Source: CALDTK01 sp963837005 | Lineage (GTDB): Bacteria > Bacteroidota > Bacteroidia > Chitinophagales > Saprospiraceae | Direction: 5' to 3' | NCBI GenBank assembly: GCA_963837005.1 | Contig: CAWIMC010000016.1 | Span: forward strand, 8,717-72,716 | DNA: 64,000 bases | Shown: positions 47,849 through 56,574 of the stretch, piece after piece | How the letters are laid out: each line of letters opens with the position of its first letter | Numbering within the stretch: position 1 is the first letter of the stretch | Notes under the pieces: model-generated | Told to the model about the DNA's origin: nothing | The model's database searches: none | Seen by the model: only the letters and a program-made list of their open reading frames with translations | Made by a program: the position numbers and the translations under genes

Positions 47849-49884
47849 TTCAGTCCATCATCGGCCCGCGCCTCGTGGAGGCCCTCGGGTACACCTTATT
47901 ACATAGCCTTTGGCTGGGCGCTGCCTTCGCGGTGGCGCTGGCGGTAGGCTTGCTGCTGATGCGACGGGCGGAGGCTCGGGTACGGTACGTGGTTTGCGTC
48001 TCGGCCATGGCGGGCTTTGCGCTGAGCGTCGGCGGGAACTTGGCGTACGAGTACTCGGTTTCGACGGCTACGATGGCGGTCGCCTCCGAGGCGCATGCGC
48101 TGAATACGTATGTGGTTTCGGACACCCCGACGCGTGCCGCACCGCCCCTCGTTTTGGCGAAAGCCTACTTCGAAAGGCACCTGCCCCTGCTCGTCACGCT
48201 ATGGCTCCTTGGCGCGCTCGCCTGCCAACTACGTTTGCTCGGGCGACTGGCCTACGTGCAGCGCCTGAAGCACCGGGGCGTGAGTGCGTTACCTGAGCGC
48301 TGTCGTGCGCGCTTGCCGGAGCTCGAAGCCAAGCTCAACTTACGCCGCCATGTATCGTACCTCGCGAGTTCGCAGGCGACGACCCCGATGGTGCTCGGCT
48401 GGTTGGAGCCCGTGGTGCTGTTCCCGAAAGCTCTCCTGGATCAGCTCTCCGACACGGAGTTCTACGCCATTGTCGCCCACGAGTTGGCGCACGTCAAGCG
48501 GGACGACTACCTCGTCAACGTTTGCCAATCTATCCTAAAAGCCGCCTTCTTCTTCCACCCCGGCGTCTGGTGGATGAGCGAGCGCACCGACGAGGAGCGC
48601 GAGCACAGTTGCGATGATCTGGCCGTGGCGGCCGTAGGCGGGGCCATGCCTTACGCACGGACTTTGCTGCACTTGTCCACGCTCACGAATGCGACCTCGA
48701 CGCCTGCGCTCGCCATGGCGGCGCTCGGACAAAAGGGCGAACGGGAGTCTGGCTTGGCCACGCGCATCCAGCGCCTCTTCGGCCGGAGAGATCGCGAGCG
48801 AGGCAACGGTGCCGGGGTGGTCTCGGCGGGTGTTTTGGCGCTCAGCCTGCTGCTGGTACTCGGTTTAAGTACCGCAGCAACGGTTTACGATAAGGCAGAT
48901 ACGGCTTTCGCCAAAACCCTCACCACCGTCGATACGCTTCCGCCTGCGGAGGTCGAGCAGCTTCAGTCGGACTACCTCGAACGGCATCAGGCGCTCGAAG
49001 ACCAACTACGCGACGCGATCGACCTCCGGAACCGGCTCGGGGATAACCCCGCGCTCCAGCCCGCAGATCGACGACGGGAACGCGCGGCGTACGACGAACT
49101 AGCGAAGGGACTCGCGCCACAGGCGGAGTCGCTCGCCGAACTCAACGAGCAACTCAAGGCAAACCTCCCCAAGTCATCTTACGACCATCTGCCGAAGTTG
49201 CTAGCACCGCCGCCGCCACCCTTTGCCGTACCGCCGCCCCCGCCGCCTCCACCGGCCCCTGGAGCACCGCCCCCGCCGCCACCAGCGCCGCCACCCGTCC
49301 CGGGCACACCACCGCCACCGCCGCCACCTGCGCCAGCCCCCCCGCCGCCGCCACCTCTGCCTCGCGCCCCTAACGCGGCCCTCCCACCGCTTCCACCTTT
49401 ACCACCGTCGTCACTCCTGCCATCGGACTCCCTCGGGTGGGGTAGGAACGGGAAGCGTTTCAGCTTCTCGGACTCGGCCTTTGTGTTTCAGCACTTCGAC
49501 AATGATGCCTTCGAGTCACTTAAATCTCAGGTATTCGAACTAAACGGAGTTAAGCCATTTCAGGGCTTCGACAAATTCCCGGCCTTCGACAGTATCCGGA
49601 CCTTCCCGGGATTCGACGATATACAGTCGCTGAATGGGTCGTGGTCCTTCGGAAGCTTTGAGGCTACCGATGCGCAGAAGTTGCAGCACGCCCAGCGGCG
49701 CCTCGAAGAAGCCCGACGCAGCCTGGAGCGGCTCGACACGCCGGAGCAACAGCAAAGATTGAAGCCCGCTCGGGAGCGGCTCGAGGAGTCGCAGCGGGAG
49801 TTGGAACGGATGCAGAAGGAGTTGGAGGGCGAGAAGCAGCGGCAAGGGTCTGTGGCGCCGAAGGCGCCACGAAAAGGAAGATAG
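47845..49884 (+). CDS. M56-family (BlaR1-like) membrane metallopeptidase with polyproline and coiled-coil tail
   Basis: An intact 679-residue protein. N-terminal membrane helices near 15-40, 48-65 and 112-130, zinc motif HELAH at 212-216, and EEREHSCDDLAV providing the third ligand, then another helix (VVSAGVLALSLLLVLGLS). The C-terminal half replaces the usual penicillin-binding sensor: a segment with Glu/Gln helices, a run of about 90 residues nearly all Pro/Ala, and a charged coiled coil (LEEARRSLERLDTPEQQQRL). It should cleave the adjacent BlaI. Two exact dispersed motifs (48151, 48906) lie in linkers between membrane segments and domains. Confidence 0.88.
   Translation: MIQSIIGPRLVEALGYTLLHSLWLGAAFAVALAVGLLLMRRAEARVRYVVCVSAMAGFALSVGGNLAYEYSVSTATMAVASEAHALNTYVVSDTPTRAAPPLVLAKAYFERHLPLLVTLWLLGALACQLRLLGRLAYVQRLKHRGVSALPERCRARLPELEAKLNLRRHVSYLASSQATTPMVLGWLEPVVLFPKALLDQLSDTEFYAIVAHELAHVKRDDYLVNVCQSILKAAFFFHPGVWWMSERTDEEREHSCDDLAVAAVGGAMPYARTLLHLSTLTNATSTPALAMAALGQKGERESGLATRIQRLFGRRDRERGNGAGVVSAGVLALSLLLVLGLSTAATVYDKADTAFAKTLTTVDTLPPAEVEQLQSDYLERHQALEDQLRDAIDLRNRLGDNPALQPADRRRERAAYDELAKGLAPQAESLAELNEQLKANLPKSSYDHLPKLLAPPPPPFAVPPPPPPPPAPGAPPPPPPAPPPVPGTPPPPPPPAPAPPPPPPLPRAPNAALPPLPPLPPSSLLPSDSLGWGRNGKRFSFSDSAFVFQHFDNDAFESLKSQVFELNGVKPFQGFDKFPAFDSIRTFPGFDDIQSLNGSWSFGSFEATDAQKLQHAQRRLEEARRSLERLDTPEQQQRLKPARERLEESQRELERMQKELEGEKQRQGSVAPKAPRKGR
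48151..48162 (-). repeat. Dispersed motif, exact, antisense to its gene
   Basis: Encodes VLAKA in an extracytoplasmic loop of the M56 protein. Confidence 0.9.
48906..48917 (+). repeat. Dispersed motif, exact
   Basis: Encodes AFAKT after the last membrane helix of the M56 protein. Confidence 0.9.
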
Positions 49885-49955
49885 AAAGACGACGAATGCC
49901 AAGGTGTAGCCTAGGCGCCAACTTTTGGCATGTCGGTGTAAATGTCGGTGCACCC

Positions 49956-51455
49956 CTAATACCGCGCACTCCCCGTCGGCGTACTCTTCACGATAAAGGC
50001 CCGAATATCATCATTTGCCTTCTTCAAGTCTTCCTTCCTGAGGTACATCATGTGTCCCGACTTATACCCCTCGAACTGCATTCTATCGCGCATCCGCCCA
50101 CTAGGGTCGAGTTGCCACATCGTATACTTGGCGTTGAAGTAAGTGGTGGCGCCGTCGTAATAGCCCGATTGCACGAGGACATGTAAATAAGGATTGGAAG
50201 CCATTGCTTCTCTTAGCTCCTCGCGGACGTTATTATTCTCATTGTTCCAAGGGTAGACCTCGCCGAACATGTTGTACTTCACGTCCGTCGGGAAGCCAAG
50301 CTCCTGCGAGAAGTAGTAGTTGATGCCAGGCGTGAAGGCGTGGAGCCAACTCGTCAATTCCGAATTGTAGTCCGGACTTGTCCCGGCGCTCTGGCGGTCC
50401 ATCCCGAGGTAGCGCGAGTCGAGGCGCCCGATGGTCATGGTGTCGCGTTCGCGCAGGAGTTCCTTCCAGAAGAAGTTGGTCTGGACCTGCAAGTTTTGCG
50501 AAAGCACCGCCGCCTCGGTGAGTCCACTGAAAGCTGAGAAGCGCTTCGCCACGTCCGCCTTTTGTTTTGCCGAAAGGCTCCCCCCTCTGGCCACGGCCGG
50601 CATCAGCGTATCGAGGGCAAAGGTCTCGGCTTTCGCCAAAACCCCTTCCAGCGGCATCGCATTCATCGCCGGCGAGAGCATCTTGTGGTAGTGCGCCGCG
50701 GCCGTCATGTAGGGCAGCTCCAGCGCATTGGCGATCGGCGGGTCGGAGTCGAAGAACTTGTAGTCCGCCGGGCTCACCATGATCACGCCGTTGAGGTACA
50801 TCCACTGCCGCTGCTGGAGTGCACCGGCGAGGCCCATGACGCGCGTGCCGCCGTAGCTCTCGCCGATGAGGTACTTCGGTGATAGCCAGCGGTCCTTGCG
50901 CGTCACGAAGGTGTTGAGCCACTCCGCGAGGTAGGCCACGTCGGCGTTGATCCCGAAGAAGGTCGAGCGGTCGGCGGTCTTGCCCTCCTTGTCGGGCACG
51001 AGGCGCGAGTAACCGGTGTTGACGGGATTGACGAAGACGATGTCCGCCACGTCGAGGATGGAATTCGGGTTGTCGCGAATGCCGTACGGCTGTAGCGGAA
51101 AGCCTTCATCATCCACGCTCAATAACTTTGGACCAGTGTACGCGAGGTGCATCCAGACCGAGCCAGACCCAGGTCCGCCATTGAAGCTCATGATCAGCGG
51201 GCGCCGATTGAGCTCCTTGATGCCGTCGCGCCGGTAGTAGGTGTAGTGCAGCGTCGCGATCGGCTTGCCGTCCTTGTCCCAGACCGGCTGCATGCCGACT
51301 TCGGCCGTGTACGCGACGGCCTTCCCGCCGATGTCGATCGAGTGCTTCGTGACGACCTGCGTGTCGACCGGGATGACGCGCACGTGGGCCTGGGCCAGGG
51401 CGGTGGGGCTTTCGCCAAAACTCAGGGCGAGGAGGGTGGCGTAGAGGAGGCGCAT
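49956..51455 (-). CDS. S10-family serine carboxypeptidase-like secreted peptidase
   Basis: An intact 499-residue protein. Signal peptide ends near TALAQ. Oxyanion-hole motif MSFNGGPGSGSVWMHL, nucleophile Ser200 in YLIGESYGGTRVMGL, Asp in QSGYYDGATTYF and His in GYKSGHMMYL. The ATG at 51455 places the signal peptide first; upstream in-frame sequence is unrelated. Expected to remove C-terminal amino acids from peptides in the periplasm or medium. Motif copies: exact in the signal peptide (51410, SFGES) and in VLAKAETF (50631), variant at 50564. Confidence 0.92.
   Translation of the reverse strand: MRLLYATLLALSFGESPTALAQAHVRVIPVDTQVVTKHSIDIGGKAVAYTAEVGMQPVWDKDGKPIATLHYTYYRRDGIKELNRRPLIMSFNGGPGSGSVWMHLAYTGPKLLSVDDEGFPLQPYGIRDNPNSILDVADIVFVNPVNTGYSRLVPDKEGKTADRSTFFGINADVAYLAEWLNTFVTRKDRWLSPKYLIGESYGGTRVMGLAGALQQRQWMYLNGVIMVSPADYKFFDSDPPIANALELPYMTAAAHYHKMLSPAMNAMPLEGVLAKAETFALDTLMPAVARGGSLSAKQKADVAKRFSAFSGLTEAAVLSQNLQVQTNFFWKELLRERDTMTIGRLDSRYLGMDRQSAGTSPDYNSELTSWLHAFTPGINYYFSQELGFPTDVKYNMFGEVYPWNNENNNVREELREAMASNPYLHVLVQSGYYDGATTYFNAKYTMWQLDPSGRMRDRMQFEGYKSGHMMYLRKEDLKKANDDIRAFIVKSTPTGSARY
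50631..50642 (+). repeat. Dispersed motif, exact, antisense to its gene
   Basis: Encodes VLAKA in the S10 peptidase. Confidence 0.9.
51410..51421 (+). repeat. Dispersed motif, exact, antisense to its gene
   Basis: Encodes FGES inside the S10 peptidase signal peptide. Confidence 0.9.
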
Positions 51456-51554
51456 AGGGGTGGGGAGTGAGCGGGCTAAACTACATTGCCGGCGGGGTCT
51501 TCGGCAGACCTCCCGCGCGGGGGCTGTCGAGACCCAGAGCCGAAAGATTATAAC

Positions 51555-52335
51555 ATGACCAAGACCTTTCGCGTACCTGAAGAAACGATCATCACCGCGT
51601 ACGCTCAATCTAGACGGAGGCTATTGCTGTCCGCATGTCTGTGCATTCTATTGGCTGGACTGGGCGAAGCTTATAAGGTTGAGTATTTGGACGAAGGTTT
51701 TAATATTAGGCAATTGGCAATTATACTAGCCATCTTTACGGCATTTTTTTCTCTTTGTGTCTTCACGGATTCTAACGAATTGGCGCATAACCATAACGGA
51801 CTTTGAAGTACGTATCACTGAGGGGGAATCAATAGCGATCAATAATCCTACTACTAAGAATCCGCGTCAAGACACCATAGATGATTCAGCCGGTCAGTAC
51901 TGGCGAACACTGCAAAAATCCGACATAAAGAGCATCAAACTTTACGAAGGCAATCGCATTAGTGTTGTCGGTACCGACGGCCGCACCGTGTTCCCGTTAG
52001 GGATCAGGCTCCATCCATTCGACGAGCTACTTACAGCCGTAGCGACGCTCGGCGATGTGAAAGTTGCGTCCCGCTATGAGTTCAACGGAAAACGAGGGCT
52101 TATCCTGTATGGCCCAGTCGTAGCCTTTGCCATCGGAACGCTAGCCAGTTCAATGTGGATCAAACTGATCTTTGGAACACTCGCTATGGTAGGATTTATC
52201 TACAGAGTCGTTCTCCTTTTTCGGTACAGCAAAGAAATCCCGAGGAATTGGATGCTGATCGCGCTGTTTATCATGCTGACGATTTGTGCCCTCGTGATGT
52301 CTGTCACGGGTCTGGCCAGCTTGCTACTGAAGTAG
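51555..52335 (+). CDS. Membrane protein with PH-like (YcxB-type) segment, frameshifted
   Basis: About 260 residues with an indel near 51778. Two N-terminal helices (RLLLSACLCILLAGLGEA, LAIILAIFTAFFSLCVF), then a soluble part WRITITDFEVRITEGESIAI ... YWRTLQKSDIKSIKLYEGNR ... PLGIRLHPFDELL, which looks like a bacterial PH-type domain, and three C-terminal helices. Lower G+C and more A/T-ending codons than its neighbours, a hint of transfer. Function unknown. Confidence 0.6.
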
Positions 52336-52610
52336 ACGATCCGCCATCAATCCATACCCCGCTTCACCTTCCTAACGGTTTGCAGGATGGGTCGAGGTTA
52401 AAGCTAAGGGAATGCGCGGGTGACTCCGTGCGCTGACCCTTGCTTACTTAACAACCCGGTAGATCGTTACACCGCCCTCCATGCTCGACCAGCGCAAAGC
52501 ATTATACCGCACGAGAACGCCGAGCTTCCTCTCCGCTTGAAAAGCACACCTGCAAAGAACGCCACAGGCCGTCGCCGCTTTTAAGCCATCGCCGCCCTCA
52601 GGCCATCGCC
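52336..52610. repeat. Intergenic region with 17-bp repeat (2.5 units at 52568-52610)
   Basis: No gene. The last 43 bp consist of the unit GCCATCGCCGCCCTCAG and relatives, the same unit found four times at 60979-61046. It abuts the stop codon of the isomerase gene. The rest shows nothing I can name. Confidence 0.7.
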
Positions 52611-53516
52611 CTACTTAAACCCAATTCCCCCCAAATTCCCGTGGCTCAGCGCCACCGCCTCCAGCGGCGTTTGCCCGCCGAAAGTCTGGTCCTGCTCCAC
52701 GAGGTAAAACTCCACACCGGCCTTCCTCTCGGCGGCGAGGATACGCTTGAAGTCGATGCTGCCCGTACCCACCGGAGCAAAGCGGCCTTCGGCGTCCATG
52801 TCCTTGACGTGCCAGGCCTTCCAGCGGCCGGGGTACTTGTCGAAGTAGGCCACCGGGTCGGCCCCGGCCTTCGTCACCCAGAAGAGGTCCATCTGGAAGT
52901 TGAGCGTCTTCGGGTCGGAGTTGGCGAGGAAGTACTCGATCGGGACCACGCCACTGCCGTCGGCCCGGAACTCGAAATCGTGGTTGTGGTATAGGCACTT
53001 GAGCCCGGCGGCGTCTACCGCGGCGGCGATGGCGTTGACGTTGGCCATCACCGTCGCCACGGGCTGCGACATGCTCATCCGCTTCGTCGCCGCGTCGTAC
53101 GCGAAGGCCCCCATCGGCGGCACCGGAATGACGAAGTACTCGAAGCCGGCGGCTTTAGCGTCGGCGGCGAGGCGCGCGGCGTTCTCGGTCGTGGCCATCC
53201 CCATGTGGGTGCTGACCGGGCGCAAGCCAACCTCCTTGAGGTAGGCTTTAAACTCGGCGGGTGCCATGCCGTAGAACCTACCGTCGTCGTAGCCGGCCGC
53301 CTCTACCGAGGTGTACCCCATGGCCGCCACTTTCCTCAGGGTGCCCCGCGGGTCCTCCCCCATGGCGTCGCGGACGCTGTAGAGCGCCAGGCCACCGAAG
53401 TTCTCGGTCGGGGTGGCGCTCGGGCGCGGGGGGCTCGTCTCGGTCTTCGACATCCCCTTGTCCTGGCAGGCGGCGAAGAGGCAGGTGAGGGCGAGGAGGA
53501 AAGTGAATCTGGTCAT
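52611..53516 (-). CDS. Sugar phosphate isomerase/epimerase-like lipoprotein
   Basis: An intact 301-residue protein. Lipoprotein signal ends at LTCLFAAC. AP-endonuclease-2/xylose-isomerase-like TIM barrel: LALYSVRDAMGEDPRGTLRK, GYTSVEAAGYDDG, HMGMATTEN, CLYHNHDFEFR (metal-binding His), NFQMDLFWVTKAGADPVAYF, WHVKDMDAEGRF and YLVEQDQTF. Such exported isomerase-like proteins are common in Bacteroidota sugar loci; no defined substrate. Its start overlaps the histidine kinase stop (ATGA), so it is last in a three-gene operon. Confidence 0.87.
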   Translation of the reverse strand: MTRFTFLLALTCLFAACQDKGMSKTETSPPRPSATPTENFGGLALYSVRDAMGEDPRGTLRKVAAMGYTSVEAAGYDDGRFYGMAPAEFKAYLKEVGLRPVSTHMGMATTENAARLAADAKAAGFEYFVIPVPPMGAFAYDAATKRMSMSQPVATVMANVNAIAAAVDAAGLKCLYHNHDFEFRADGSGVVPIEYFLANSDPKTLNFQMDLFWVTKAGADPVAYFDKYPGRWKAWHVKDMDAEGRFAPVGTGSIDFKRILAAERKAGVEFYLVEQDQTFGGQTPLEAVALSHGNLGGIGFK

Positions 53517-55045
53517 CGTGTGGGCTGGCTTAGGCCGTCGGAAGGTAGTGTGTTCGACACTACGATCCGGACCCTCGCCCCCACGCCACTTACTGGCTCC
53601 GCGAGACTTATTTCCGCACCCATCGCCGCGCAAATGCGCACCGCGAGCGACAGCCCCAGCCCAGACCCCGGGTACACCTCCCGCGGGTGCAGGCGCTTAA
53701 ACATCGAGAACACCTGCTGGCGGTACTCCGCGGGGACGCCGATGCCGTTGTCCTGGATCTCCACGGCGTGGCGCCCGTCCGCCAAGCTTTCGACGAGGAG
53801 ACTTACGGTGGGCGTGCGTGCGCCATCGTGGTAGGTCAGCGCATTACGCAAGAGCTCGGTGAAGAGCGTTTTGGCGAAAGCCGGCGGCATGCGCACCGTC
53901 AGGCCCTGCACCGGTAGCCGTTCGCCACCTGCGCCACGGGCGACGATGAGCTCCTCGGCGGGGACCTGCGCCAGCGCTCGCAACTGCGCCACGGTCGGGC
54001 CGATGTCCTCCGGGCGCGCCTCCCGCTCCGTGATCCGCTCGGTGAGCGACTCCCGCAGACAGGCGCGCCACAGCCGCACGACGTCGATATCCTCCGCGGC
54101 GGGCACGTCCTGGCCCGTGCGCTGGTAGTCGAGCAGCTTGTCGAGCATGCGCTGCATGTGGGTGCAGCCCGTGGACACGAAGGAGAGATCTTGCCGCAAC
54201 ACCGGATCCTCGCCCAACTGTGGCGGAAGCGCGCGCTCGGCGAGTTGCGTGAAGGAGCGAATGGTGCGGATGGGCTCGCGGAGGTCGTGCGAGGCGGCCA
54301 GCGCGAACTGTCGGAGTTGCTCGTGGGCAGTGTTGAGGCGGTGCTGAAGCTCCCGCTCGCTCGTGATCGATTCGCGGATCGCGGTTTGCACCCCGCGCAA
54401 CGACTCGCGTTGAGCGGCGAGCGCGACGTTGTCGGTCTCGATCGAGGCATTCTGGGTGGCGATCCCGCTGGATTGTGCGACGACGCCTAGGTGCGTGCGG
54501 AGGTTGAGCTCGCGGTTGAGGCCCGTGAGCAGAGCCACGGTAGCCCCGGCGATGACGCAGTGGATCTCGACGATGGTTTCGTAGCTGATCCCGGTCTCGG
54601 TGGGGTGAGTAGTGCTACCGACGAGCAGGATTGCGCCCACGAAGCCGGCCTGGGCCCCGAATAGCATCCCGCGGCGCCAGCCGACATGGTACTCGGAGTA
54701 AAGGATTTGGAGGAAGAGTGGCGCGAATAGCACGGCCGTGCCTAGGTGCGGTTGTGTCCACGAAATGATGACGAACACGGAGAGGGTCGTGCATGTCAGG
54801 GCCCGATCCGTGATGGTGTAGTTGACGGGGCTCAGGCGCCAGAGGCACAGCGAGGCAACCGTACCCACCGTCAGCGCGAGTACGGTCTGGAGCACTGGCG
54901 CCTCGATCATCAACAGTAGTACAGAAAATAGACCCGCGAGGAGCGCTATCAAGATGTAGGAGCGCCGGCTTTTACGTACGCGTGCGGTGCGCACCTCCTC
55001 GGCGAGCGCGAAGGCGGCCAGTTCCGGTGCAGGGGACACGATCAT
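53513..55045 (-). CDS. Sensor histidine kinase (membrane)
   Basis: An intact protein of about 510 residues. Six hydrophobic segments in the first 190 residues (SYILIALLAGLFSVLLLMIE, LAPLFL type), then a coiled coil (ERELQHRLNTAHEQLRQF), H-box LAASHDLREPIRTIRSFTQL, N-box ELLRNALTYHDG, G1 IQDNGIGVPAEY and G2 GSGLGLSLAVRI. SHDLREP places it in the HisKA group seen in phytochrome-like kinases. Start at 55045 overlaps the preceding kinase stop (ATGA). No receiver or regulator gene is adjacent. An exact motif in AFAKTLFTELL (53868) lies in a position normally variable before the N-box. Confidence 0.85.
   Translation of the reverse strand: MIVSPAPELAAFALAEEVRTARVRKSRRSYILIALLAGLFSVLLLMIEAPVLQTVLALTVGTVASLCLWRLSPVNYTITDRALTCTTLSVFVIISWTQPHLGTAVLFAPLFLQILYSEYHVGWRRGMLFGAQAGFVGAILLVGSTTHPTETGISYETIVEIHCVIAGATVALLTGLNRELNLRTHLGVVAQSSGIATQNASIETDNVALAAQRESLRGVQTAIRESITSERELQHRLNTAHEQLRQFALAASHDLREPIRTIRSFTQLAERALPPQLGEDPVLRQDLSFVSTGCTHMQRMLDKLLDYQRTGQDVPAAEDIDVVRLWRACLRESLTERITEREARPEDIGPTVAQLRALAQVPAEELIVARGAGGERLPVQGLTVRMPPAFAKTLFTELLRNALTYHDGARTPTVSLLVESLADGRHAVEIQDNGIGVPAEYRQQVFSMFKRLHPREVYPGSGLGLSLAVRICAAMGAEISLAEPVSGVGARVRIVVSNTLPSDGLSQPTR
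53868..53879 (-). repeat. Dispersed motif, exact
   Basis: Encodes AFAKT before the N-box of a histidine kinase. Confidence 0.9.
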
Positions 55046-56445
55046 ATTATCCGTATTGAGGACACCGACTCCAGCGGCTGGCTTTCTCGTCGCGCCGTCG
55101 GCGGGCGATACGTTGGGAGCGTGAGACAGAAGGTGCTCCCGATTCCGGGGGTGCTCCGGACCACGAGTTGGCCCCCGTGCCCGAGGGCGATCCGGCGACA
55201 CAGCGCTAGTCCGACCCCACTCCCCTCGACGGGGGTCTCCGTGGCGACGCGCTGGAAGAGGTCGAAGATCTGCGAGAGGCGCTCCGACGGGATACCGATG
55301 CCGTTGTCGCGCACCTCGATCGACAGCTGCCCGTCGACGGGCTGAGCGCCGACCCGGAGACAGGGCGGGACGCCGGGACGCGCGAACTTGAGAGCGTTAC
55401 TCAGTAAGTTTTGGAACAGCTGTACGAGCTGCGAAGCGTGGCCCCGAACCTCGGGCAGGTCCGGGGCGATGTCGAGCTCGGCCCCCGTGCGGGTGATGAG
55501 GTCCTGGAGGTTGTCGCGCACCTCGGCGCAGACCTCGGCCAGCGATACCCACCGCGGGGCCTGCTGATCGTCGAGGGGCGCGGTGTAGGCCTGGAGGTCG
55601 TCGAGGAGCCGCGTCATGCGCAGGCCGCCGTCCTTGGCGAAGGCGAGGTACTCGCCCGCGCGACCGCAGTCGGGCCGGGTACCGATGCGGCGCAGGGTGA
55701 TCTGACTAAACGACACGATCGAGCGCAGGGGCTCGCGGAGGTCGTGGTGGATGGCGCGCACGAGCTCCTGCTCGTCGGCGCGTTTGGCGGCGAGCATTTT
55801 GGTGGTGGTGCGCTCGCGCTCGAGCTGGCTGGCGAGTTCGGCGTTGAGGGCCGCGAGTTCGGCCTGGCTGTGCCGGAGGGCAGTTTGACCGTCGAGGAGG
55901 CGGCGGTGGTCCTTCCGCAGGCGCTCGTCGGCAGCCGTGAGCGCCTCGGTGGCGGACTGGCTGAGGCTCCGTGCCTTGCTCACGTACCCGAAGGCGAAGT
56001 AGGCAAACACGCTGAGGACGAAGAATGCATTCACGTCCATCGGGACGGCGCTCGGGCCGGTGCCGAGGTAGGGGACGCTAAACGTAAGGACGGCCCCACC
56101 CGCCACGACCGCGTAGGCCACGGCGTTTCGGTTCGCGAAGATCGTCGAGCTCAGGGCGAACCCGAGGAAGATCGGCCCGGAAATGGCGCCGTCGGCGAAG
56201 GTGAGCTTGGCTCCGGCGATCGCGGCGAGGTTGAGCAACTGCAGACCGGCCTGCGCGCGCGCCGGCGAGAGCCAGGGCCCGATAGTGCCGAAGAGCCCAG
56301 CCACGACCGCGATGACGAACGCGCCCTGCAGCTGCAGGGCGTCACCGTACCACCAGCCCCCGACCATGGGCACGAGCTGACAGGCGGCCAACGAGATGCC
56401 GAACACGCGGTAAGAGGTCTGTGGGGTGTCGTACGTGAGGGACAT
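55042..56445 (-). CDS. Sensor histidine kinase (membrane), first of tandem pair
   Basis: An intact protein of about 467 residues. Six N-terminal membrane helices (VFGISLAACQLVPMVGGWWY to VNAFFVLSVFAYFAFGYVS), coiled coil, H-box IHHDLREPLRSIVSFSQITL, N-box FQNLLSNALKFA, G1 VRDNGIGIPSERLS, F FDLFQRV and G2 GSGVGLALCRRIALGHGG. Architecture parallels the kinase directly downstream, suggesting duplication and possible heterodimer formation. ATG at 56445 is chosen; 56457 is also in frame. Divergent from the GH16 gene. Confidence 0.85.
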   Translation of the reverse strand: MSLTYDTPQTSYRVFGISLAACQLVPMVGGWWYGDALQLQGAFVIAVVAGLFGTIGPWLSPARAQAGLQLLNLAAIAGAKLTFADGAISGPIFLGFALSSTIFANRNAVAYAVVAGGAVLTFSVPYLGTGPSAVPMDVNAFFVLSVFAYFAFGYVSKARSLSQSATEALTAADERLRKDHRRLLDGQTALRHSQAELAALNAELASQLERERTTTKMLAAKRADEQELVRAIHHDLREPLRSIVSFSQITLRRIGTRPDCGRAGEYLAFAKDGGLRMTRLLDDLQAYTAPLDDQQAPRWVSLAEVCAEVRDNLQDLITRTGAELDIAPDLPEVRGHASQLVQLFQNLLSNALKFARPGVPPCLRVGAQPVDGQLSIEVRDNGIGIPSERLSQIFDLFQRVATETPVEGSGVGLALCRRIALGHGGQLVVRSTPGIGSTFCLTLPTYRPPTARRESQPLESVSSIRII

Positions 56446-56574
56446 TTGCTTCCACATAGGGCAACTTACATGCCAGGGAGCTACCTTCCAGGCGGCAACA
56501 CATCCTGTGACTGGCGCCAGTATGCAGAGACGGCGATCGTATTCTTGAGTATTCAATTTACGTGCCGACCTCCG

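Noticed and set aside
48830..48847. GTTTTGGCGCTCAGCC in the M56 gene as a motif copy
   Set aside because: Only half of the motif matches; it encodes an ordinary membrane helix.
55411..56574. Long 5' extension of the GH16 frame across the kinase gene
   Set aside because: It is antisense to an intact histidine kinase and has no domain; the GH16 signal peptide begins much later.
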